Source: Prado023 sp963788325 (GTDB lineage Bacteria > Actinomycetota > Actinomycetes > S36-B12 > CAIYMF01). From it: a stretch of 64,000 nucleotides of DNA. The stretch is taken from positions 186,001 through 250,000 of the forward strand of contig CAWBGJ010000009.1 in NCBI GenBank assembly GCA_963788325.1, read 5' to 3'. Positions 58,516 through 64,000 of the stretch are shown here, piece by piece. The notes beneath the pieces are model-generated. The model made no database searches, was not told where the DNA came from, and worked only from the letters and a program-made list of their open reading frames with translations. Position numbers and translations under genes: made by a program. Within the stretch, counting starts at the first letter, position 1. Every line of letters starts with the position of its first letter.

Positions 58516-59760
58516 CAGCGCAGGGGACTCGGCCGGGGCCTGCGGTGCGGCGGGCTCCAGGCGCAGGGCTCGCACGGCGAGGACCAGCACCCACACCAGC
58601 GCGAAGATCCGCACGGTCTGGATGGAGATCCCGATGAACCCACCGTCGATGATGTCGATGTAGGAGAACGGGTAGAGCGCCTGGGCCGCCAGTGCCGTGA
58701 TCGCCACCGGGACGGCCACCCGACGCATCCGCGGCGAGCCGGCGGCCCACACCAACGCCAGCATCCCGACCAGCCAGACGTTGTACTGCGGGCTGAGCAC
58801 CCGGGAGGTGACCATCAGCCAGACGATGGCCACGAACGCGATATCGGCGACCGAGGCGTGGTCCAGCCGCCCCAGCGCGCGGACGGCGATCAGCGCCAGG
58901 AGGCCCAGTGCGGTGAGCACGACCAGCCACGGAGCGATCGCGTCGGCCAGCGGCACGCCGACCTCCGAGGAGCCGTAGCGGAACTCCTCGGGGATGTCGT
59001 GGCCCACGAACAGGCGAGCCCAGACGAACGGGAGGGCGGCCACGGACTCGGTCTGCAACCCACGCGCCTCGCCGTTGCCCAGGAAGCTGCTGCCCACTCC
59101 CGGGAAGGCCCAGGCAGCCGTCACCAGCACCACGGCGGTGGCCAGAGCTGCGCCGAACGCGCCTCGGATCCAGTCCCGCTGGCTCAGGGCCAGGGCCATG
59201 ACAGCCGGCCACACCTTGAGGGCCCCACCGATGGCCAGGATCGCCCCGGCTGCCAGCGGCACGGACAGCGCCAGCAGGCCGCCCATCGCCGCGAGCGTCG
59301 GGATGCCGTCGTAGCGGCCATACAGGATCGGGCCGATCAGCAGGGGCGCGAACAGCCAGATGGCGTACCCGTCCCAGCGACCCCGGGACCGGGCGTCGCG
59401 GGCGAGCAGCCCGCTGATCGCCAGGTCGACGGCCACGAACAGCACTGCGAACAGCCAGGGCTGGGCACCGATCAGCCCGATGCCGCCGAACACGAAGGCG
59501 GCCAGGGGCGGGTACTGCCACATCGGGTCATCGACGGGCACCTGGCCGGCGGCAAGCAGCTGGCCCCAGCCCGCGTAGACGTTGAGGTCGTCGAAGATGT
59601 GCTTCCAGTCGTGATGGAACATCATCGCCAGCGCCATCAGCCCGACCACCGCCCGGGTGGCCAGCCACCAGGTCAGCCGGTAGCGACGCTCGGCAAGCCG
59701 ATCCAGGTCAGGGCGCACGGCCGAGAGCCGGGGCCGGCGCTGACGGGTGGGCACGGACAC
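58501..59760 (-). CDS. GT87 (DUF2029) mannosyltransferase-like membrane protein
   Basis: The 419-residue protein is polytopic, with about ten membrane helices. After a basic cytoplasmic start it has the loop FDDLNVYAGWGQLLAAGQ and the DDPMWQYPPLAAF motif of GT-C polyprenol-phosphate mannosyltransferases of the GT87 family; RYDGIPTLAAM is the following conserved segment. It would transfer mannose from a lipid carrier to an envelope glycolipid. GTG 59760 is chosen because GAGAAT lies 6 nt upstream. The C-terminal 20 residues are Ala/Pro-rich. Confidence 0.75.
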   Translation of the reverse strand: MSVPTRQRRPRLSAVRPDLDRLAERRYRLTWWLATRAVVGLMALAMMFHHDWKHIFDDLNVYAGWGQLLAAGQVPVDDPMWQYPPLAAFVFGGIGLIGAQPWLFAVLFVAVDLAISGLLARDARSRGRWDGYAIWLFAPLLIGPILYGRYDGIPTLAAMGGLLALSVPLAAGAILAIGGALKVWPAVMALALSQRDWIRGAFGAALATAVVLVTAAWAFPGVGSSFLGNGEARGLQTESVAALPFVWARLFVGHDIPEEFRYGSSEVGVPLADAIAPWLVVLTALGLLALIAVRALGRLDHASVADIAFVAIVWLMVTSRVLSPQYNVWLVGMLALVWAAGSPRMRRVAVPVAITALAAQALYPFSYIDIIDGGFIGISIQTVRIFALVWVLVLAVRALRLEPAAPQAPAESPALPHSA

Positions 59761-59766
59761 GCTGGC

Positions 59767-59772
59767 ATTCTC
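59767..59772 (-). promoter_or_regulatory. Leaderless -10-like box (GAGAAT) for the GT87 gene
   Basis: GAGAAT on the minus strand ends 6 nt before the GTG at 59760. Confidence 0.4.
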
Positions 59773-59827
59773 CCCCGAAGCGCCGGTGAACAAACCCCAC
59801 GCGGCCCAGATCCTCGCGGGCACGCGC

Positions 59828-61387
59828 CTACTGGTAGGACACCCACCAGGGCTGCGGGTCGATGCCGAACGTGATGGCCGGGCTGGGCGTCGGCTCGTCC
59901 TCGTCGTAGAAGTTCTTCCACCCGAACCGCAGTGCCTTGGGCGCCTGCGCGCGCAGCGCCGCCCAGGTGTCGAGCTTCTGGCCCAGGGTGCCGTCGCCGT
60001 CCATCTGCACGATCACGGCCAGCTCGTCGTGAGTGAGGTTCAGGTCCGCGCGGTCGGTGATCATGTCGGTGCGGAACTGGTGGAGCAGCACCATCTTCTG
60101 CGGCAGGTCCGCCTCGGCGGTCAGCTCGGCCAGCCAGTCGAGGGTCTGGTTGACCTCCGCGGCGCTGACGGTGCCGACCTGGGCCAGCGGCTTCTGCGTG
60201 CCGTACAGCCGCCACTCGGGGTCCAGGGCCAGGCCGACGTGGGGCTCGCGGAGCAGCTCCTCGTAGTCGCGCGCCTGGCTCAGGAAGTCCGACCTCCCGG
60301 ACTGCAGGTCCAGCACGACGTAGATCCCGGCCGCGGCGGCCGCGTCCACCAGCGGGCGCAGGACGTCGATGTCCCATTCGTTGGAGTAGTTGCCGTCCTT
60401 GCCCGCGCTGCCCGCAGCCACCGTGGCGATGATCTCGAATGCGGGCACGATCGTGGCGTCGGTCAGGGCCTCGTACTGGGCCGCGACCGCACGAGCGCGG
60501 GTGACCGACCTCTTCGGGCCCTGCTCACCGAGCACGCCGAGCCCGCCGGTCAGTGGGTGGCCGTAGAGCGCCACGTAGCGCTTGTCATCGAAGACGGTCT
60601 GCCCCCCGCCGGGGAGCTGGACCCCGGTGGCGGCCGCCGCCACGCGCCCGGCGAACGTCTCGTCGGACCCGAAGTCACGGCCCACTCCGACCGCGACGGC
60701 CGGGTCGGCGGTGGCCAGCGCCTCGATATCGGCCGGGTGGATCCGGGGGTCGGGGTCGCCCACCACGAGCGGGGTCGCCCCCGCAGCCTGCAAGGTGGCC
60801 AGCGCGGCCACGTGCGCCGGCCGGGTCTCCCCCGCCACGACGATGCTCGCGACCTCGACCAGCGGCGTGGGGGGAGCGATCTCGGGCAGATCCGCAGCCG
60901 AGGGGACTGCCCTGACCCCGGGCAGCTCGGGAGCGTTCGGGCCGACGTGCAGCACGTGGGTCGCACCGAGGCGGGTCAGCTCGGCCAGCGCTGGGGCCAG
61001 CAGGTCCATGGTTGCCGGGGCCTGCGGGCTTGCGACCGCCGACGCGCCATCGTCGGGGACCGCAGGTTCGGGCAGCACGAGGACAGGGACACCGAGCTCG
61101 GTGGCCTGCGCCGCTGCCTGCTCGAACGACCCCGGATCCCTCACCGTGAGAACGACCGGGCTGGCCGCCCAGACCGCCTCGCTGGCCTGGATCGACAGCG
61201 CGGCGGCCCCCCGCGCGTCCAGGACGACGGAGCTGGCCGGCGCGACGGCCCGCGCGGTGGCGGGGTCGGCGGAGTCCGTGGTGCCCGCGGTCGTTGAGCC
61301 CGCGGAGCCCTCCGGCGAGGTGCACGCCGTCAGCGTCATGATCGCCACGAGCATCCCGGTCAGCAGCAGGCGCGGTGCGCGGGTCAT
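59828..61387 (-). CDS. Uncharacterised secreted lipoprotein, coupled to GH3 lipoprotein
   Basis: The 519-residue protein has a signal peptide with lipobox LTAC and a Thr/Ser/Ala-rich tether. Residues of about 60-250 contain repeated short alpha/beta pieces (VLTVRDPGSFEQAA, TPLVVGDPDPRI) that weakly resemble cell-wall-binding repeat 2. The second half, from about 285, has YEALTDATIVPAFEI, VYVVLDLQ-type and LALDPEWRLYG segments that look like the strands of a TIM-barrel glycosidase, but no catalytic pair can be assigned. Its ATG overlaps the GH3 stop by 4 nt, so both are made together and both are extracellular lipoproteins; a shared role in cell-wall turnover is plausible. Confidence 0.65.
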   Translation of the reverse strand: MTRAPRLLLTGMLVAIMTLTACTSPEGSAGSTTAGTTDSADPATARAVAPASSVVLDARGAAALSIQASEAVWAASPVVLTVRDPGSFEQAAAQATELGVPVLVLPEPAVPDDGASAVASPQAPATMDLLAPALAELTRLGATHVLHVGPNAPELPGVRAVPSAADLPEIAPPTPLVEVASIVVAGETRPAHVAALATLQAAGATPLVVGDPDPRIHPADIEALATADPAVAVGVGRDFGSDETFAGRVAAAATGVQLPGGGQTVFDDKRYVALYGHPLTGGLGVLGEQGPKRSVTRARAVAAQYEALTDATIVPAFEIIATVAAGSAGKDGNYSNEWDIDVLRPLVDAAAAAGIYVVLDLQSGRSDFLSQARDYEELLREPHVGLALDPEWRLYGTQKPLAQVGTVSAAEVNQTLDWLAELTAEADLPQKMVLLHQFRTDMITDRADLNLTHDELAVIVQMDGDGTLGQKLDTWAALRAQAPKALRFGWKNFYDEDEPTPSPAITFGIDPQPWWVSYQ

Positions 61388-62598
61388 GGCTCGTCGGTGG
61401 GGTTGATCACCGGTTCGTCACTGGGCCCATCGGACTCCTCGGACACCTCCGGTGCGGGCTGCCCGGCGACCTCGCAGGGGTCCACGCCCTTGACGGCCAG
61501 GACCGCCGCGGCTGCGTCGTTGAGACGCTCCTGGCTGACGGTGCCGTCCTGGAGGGCCTTGCGCAGGGCGCGGCGACCCTCCTGGGAGCCGCCGGGGCCG
61601 ACGATCCCGAGGTCCCCGCCCGCGGCGAGGAATCCCACCAGCGCACCACCCTGGGTGGGCTCCCCGGAGGCAGCCATGCCCAGCGCGTCGCTGACGATCA
61701 GTCCATCGAAGCCCAGCTCGTCGATCAGCAGGCCCTCGATCGTGGCCCGCGACTGGCTCGCGGGGGTGTCGGAGTACCCGGGGATGGTGGTGTGCCCGAT
61801 CATGACGCCGACATCGACCTCGTCGGGGATCTCGGCGAAGGGCACCAGGTCGACCGCACGCAGCTGGTCGATCGGCGGCCCGACGGCCAGCTCGTAGTGG
61901 GTGTCCGCTGTGGCGCTGCCCTGGCCCGGGAAGTGCTTGAGCACGGGCAGCAGGCCCGCGTCGGCATAGCCCTGCGCAGCGGCGGTGCCGAACTCGGTGA
62001 CCACGTCCGGGTCGGTGGAGTAGGACCGCGCACCGATCCCCGGGCCGTGACCGACATCTACGACGGGTGCGAACACGAGGTCCACGCCCCAGTCCGCCAG
62101 CGCCTGGCCGTGCCCGAGGTACATCGCGCGCACCTGCTCCGGGGACATCGACCAGGCCTGCCGCTGGGCCGAGGGGATGGCCCCGATCACGTCGGCGTAC
62201 CTCGAGACCGGTCCGCCCTCCTCATCGGCGGCCAGGAGGGCCCCGTAGCGGGTCCCCGTGGTAGCCAGCTCGAGGGCCGCGGCCGTGGGTACGTCCAACC
62301 GGCCGTTGGACAGGATCCCGGCGATCAGGCCATCCTCGAGCCAGGGTTGCACGCGGCCGAGGTCGGTCGTGGTCACCAGCATGGTCTGGCCGATGCGCAC
62401 GTCCAGGGGCAGCCGTGCCATGCAGGCGGCGATCGGGTCGGCGGTCTGCGTGGGGGTGGGTGCGGCGGGGACCGTCGGCTCCACTGACGCCGGACCGGGC
62501 GCGGCGAGCGCTGGCGCTTGCGGTGCAGGGCTCGAACAGGCCGAGAGCGCCACGATGGCCATGGCCATCACACCTGCCGATGCCAGTACCCCGCGCAC
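61384..62598 (-). CDS. GH3 beta-N-acetylhexosaminidase lipoprotein (NagZ-like)
   Basis: The 404-residue lipoprotein has a signal peptide ending LSAC, a proline-rich tether and one GH3 domain. The NagZ motif KHFPGQGSATADTH holds the general-acid Asp-His pair, and VSDALGM contains the nucleophile Asp. It should remove N-acetylglucosamine or similar sugars from muropeptides or envelope glycans outside the membrane. The C-terminus is acidic and proline-rich. GTG 62598 has a CATGAT box 6 nt upstream. The next lipoprotein gene overlaps by 4 nt. Confidence 0.85.
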   Translation of the reverse strand: MRGVLASAGVMAMAIVALSACSSPAPQAPALAAPGPASVEPTVPAAPTPTQTADPIAACMARLPLDVRIGQTMLVTTTDLGRVQPWLEDGLIAGILSNGRLDVPTAAALELATTGTRYGALLAADEEGGPVSRYADVIGAIPSAQRQAWSMSPEQVRAMYLGHGQALADWGVDLVFAPVVDVGHGPGIGARSYSTDPDVVTEFGTAAAQGYADAGLLPVLKHFPGQGSATADTHYELAVGPPIDQLRAVDLVPFAEIPDEVDVGVMIGHTTIPGYSDTPASQSRATIEGLLIDELGFDGLIVSDALGMAASGEPTQGGALVGFLAAGGDLGIVGPGGSQEGRRALRKALQDGTVSQERLNDAAAAVLAVKGVDPCEVAGQPAPEVSEESDGPSDEPVINPTDEP

Positions 62599-62604
62599 CG
62601 GGCA

Positions 62605-62610
62605 ATCATG
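62605..62610 (-). promoter_or_regulatory. Leaderless -10-like box (CATGAT) for the GH3 gene
   Basis: CATGAT on the minus strand ends 6 nt before the GTG at 62598. Confidence 0.35.
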
Positions 62611-62638
62611 CCATCCGCGGACGAAAGCGGCGCTCGAT

Positions 62639-62821
62639 CTACTCCTCGACCTCGACGATCGTGGCCTCGGGGGCGTTGGTCTTCACCGACGCGATGCCAT
62701 CCAGAGCGGACTTCCGCGTGGAGTAGCCCTGACTGGCCGCAATGACCTGCCCATTGCTCGCCTTGAGCCGGAACCGGTACTTCCCAGCGTTATCCGTGTA
62801 GAGCTCGAACTTCCCAGCCAT
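62639..62821 (-). CDS. YegP family protein (DUF1508)
   Basis: This 60-residue protein is one YegP/DUF1508 unit: FELYTDNAGKYRFRLKASNGQVI and SQGYSTRKSALDGIASVKTNAP. Its function is not established. E. coli YegP has two such units; a single unit is common in actinomycetes. ATG 62821 has AAGGGG 7 nt upstream. It lies upstream of the GH3 gene on the same strand. Confidence 0.82.
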   Translation of the reverse strand: MAGKFELYTDNAGKYRFRLKASNGQVIAASQGYSTRKSALDGIASVKTNAPEATIVEVEE

Positions 62822-62898
62822 GCAGGTACCCCTTCCGCGGTCCGAGTGACCTGTGCGCGAGTATGGCCGCCGCGAGTGCGTTGTTGCGCGCCATGCGC

Positions 62899-64000
62899 CT
62901 ACCGACGCCCACCGCCACGCACCTTGGCCATGCGGCGCCGGCGCGCCTGGCCCAGGCGCGTGCGCAGCAGCGCCGCGGTATCCCTGGTGGTCAGGCCCTC
63001 GATCGCCTGGTCGGCGGCCTCGTCCAGGTCGGCCTGGCTGGGCAGCTCGGCCACCATCCCGAGGACACCGCCCAGGACCGCCTCGGCGGCAGCACCGACC
63101 GGCAGGAGCAGCTCGCTCGGCGGCTCCCCGGCCGGGATCGGGTCGGCCAGGCGGCCCAGATCCCCGTGGACGGCGATGCCCAGGGCGGCCACCCGGTCGG
63201 CGGTCTGATGACCGAACTCCTGGCCCGCGTGCACCGCCCACTGCGGGGTGACCAGCCCCGGCTCGGCGCGGCTGGGCCGACGCGACTCGACCATCCGCAG
63301 CACCGCCCCTCGCCGGACCCCGGCCTGGTAGGTCGGCCAGTCCCACTCGCTGGCACCTCCGGCGTTGACCAGACGGAGCATCTCGGCCTCGGCCGCGGTC
63401 ATCGACCGGTTGCTGGCGCTGAGCTCCGGGTCCGGGACGAGCGTTCCCTCGGGCAGGTCGAGCAGGGCCTCGAACGTGCGGAACAACCCGTCGCGGTCGG
63501 ACTCGTCGAGCACCACGAGCCGCACCCGCTCGGGTCCCAGCCGCGCTGCCCAGCGCTCCATCACCCCGGCGTGGTCGTTGCGACGCCAGAAGTTCGGCGA
63601 TGCGAGGCACTGCGGTGGGTTAGCGAAGGCGCTCTCCAGCCACTGCTCGTAGGGCAGCGCGAGCCCGTACTTGAGGTACTGCTGGTAGGAGGACGCCAGC
63701 AGCCGGGTGAAGGGCCGCAAGGTCGTGATGACGTGCAGCCGGTCGGCACCGAGGTCCTCGACGATCCGGTCCATGTGCTCGGCCTTGGCCAGCGACAGCG
63801 CCTCACTGGACAGCATGACCCGCCCCTCGTGCTCGCTGCTGGCGCTGACCAACTCCTCCCAGTACTTGGCCCGCGGCGGCCGACCGCCCTTGTCCCCCAC
63901 CCCCAGGTGCGATCGGTGACAGCCATCGCCGCGCGATGATGTGAGCGCAGCGTGCCGGGGTAGAGCACTCCGGCCTCGCGCATCTGGGCGCGCGTGCTGG
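62899..64000 (-). CDS. Partial sulfotransferase-like protein (frameshifted, start outside window)
   Basis: The frame enters from the right edge as QMREAGVLYPGTLRSHHRAAMAVTD, then breaks near 63911, where one base appears missing; the rest continues as HLGVGDKGGRPPRAKYWEEL. VMLSSEALSLAK, HVITTLRPFTRLLASSYQQYLK (a sulfate-side RxxxxxxxS-type segment) and RVRLVVLDE follow the order seen in PAPS-dependent sulfotransferases. The PAPS phosphate loop would lie upstream, outside the window. About 366 residues are visible. A polysaccharide or glycolipid acceptor is likely but unproven. The C-terminal 100 residues are helical and Arg-rich. Confidence 0.55.
   Translation of the reverse strand, partial: QHARPDARGRSALPRHAALTSSRGDGCHRSHLGVGDKGGRPPRAKYWEELVSASSEHEGRVMLSSEALSLAKAEHMDRIVEDLGADRLHVITTLRPFTRLLASSYQQYLKYGLALPYEQWLESAFANPPQCLASPNFWRRNDHAGVMERWAARLGPERVRLVVLDESDRDGLFRTFEALLDLPEGTLVPDPELSASNRSMTAAEAEMLRLVNAGGASEWDWPTYQAGVRRGAVLRMVESRRPSRAEPGLVTPQWAVHAGQEFGHQTADRVAALGIAVHGDLGRLADPIPAGEPPSELLLPVGAAAEAVLGGVLGMVAELPSQADLDEAADQAIEGLTTRDTAALLRTRLGQARRRRMAKVRGGGRR

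Noticed and set aside
1..64000. CRISPR arrays, tRNA or rRNA genes, riboswitches, insertion sequences, prophage genes
   Set aside because: I looked for direct-repeat arrays with spacers, cloverleaf arms, conserved rRNA segments, transposase or integrase motifs and aptamer-like leaders, and saw none. The tandem repeats found have no spacers.

Overview
The window is 64 kb of very GC-rich bacterial DNA. The dense coding, the many GTG starts, the AccA/AccD/AccE acyl-CoA carboxylase set, a 13E12-type (DUF222) HNH gene under an actinobacterial SOS box and widespread leaderless promoters all point to an actinomycete. It is probably in or near the Micrococcales (Intrasporangiaceae-like); that placement is an inference from gene content. 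I see no rRNA, tRNA, CRISPR array, prophage or insertion sequence. Most genes are housekeeping or catabolic.

Layout. 0-3 kb: a partial HTH-like protein, a MoxR-type AAA ATPase and a metallopeptidase/vWA protein. 3-9.3 kb: CDP-glycerol glycerophosphotransferase, SOS-boxed HNH gene, NYN nuclease-like protein, acyl-CoA dehydrogenase, UDP-glucose dehydrogenase. 9.4-16.7 kb: purKE, a Wzm/Wzt-like polymer exporter overlapping a GluQRS-like gene, an aldose epimerase, a second acyl-CoA dehydrogenase and GtrA. 16.7-25.9 kb: adenylate cyclase, birA, accD-accE, an inserted glycosyltransferase, maf, accA. 25.9-30.4 kb: amidotransferase, phosphatase, LpdA-like flavoprotein, small proteins. 30.4-42.4 kb: a nucleoside uptake and salvage island (BMP lipoprotein, ABC transporter, cdd, add, PNP, phosphohexomutase, deoC, a kinase and a GalT-like DUF4921 protein). 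42.5-44.1 kb: acyl-CoA mutase large subunit. 44.1-49.3 kb: AbiEi/DUF559-like protein, a repeat-rich gap and sdhCDAB. 49.4-54.8 kb: D,D-carboxypeptidase and the deoR-fruK-fruA fructose regulon. 55-64 kb: phosphatase, polar amino acid ABC transporter, GT87 mannosyltransferase, two coupled lipoproteins (one GH3), YegP and a truncated sulfotransferase-like gene.

How the genes work together. BirA biotinylates AccA, which with AccD and AccE carboxylates acyl-CoAs; the acyl-CoA mutase could use the methylmalonyl-CoA product, and succinate dehydrogenase completes the route into the TCA cycle. CDP-glycerol transferase, the Wzm/Wzt pair, the TagE-like glycosyltransferase, GtrA, UDP-glucose dehydrogenase and GT87 suggest a glycerol-phosphate or teichoic-acid-like envelope polymer whose genes are scattered. 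The island at 30-42 kb imports nucleosides and breaks them down to bases and pentose phosphates.

Two features run through the whole window. First, about sixteen transcription units have a TANNNT-like -10 box 6-7 nt before the start codon, i.e. leaderless transcripts. Second, about twelve single-base indels, roughly ten of them insertions, break conserved genes (HNH, acd, purE, purK, nucleoside permease, cdd, sdhA, sdhB twice, the terminal gene). This pattern looks like residual long-read error, not gene decay. The most interesting non-coding signals are a three-copy dispersed hairpin family, a Cys-rich leaderless upstream ORF overlapping sdhC, operators flanking the fructose-regulon promoter, and a 70-nt palindrome beside it.
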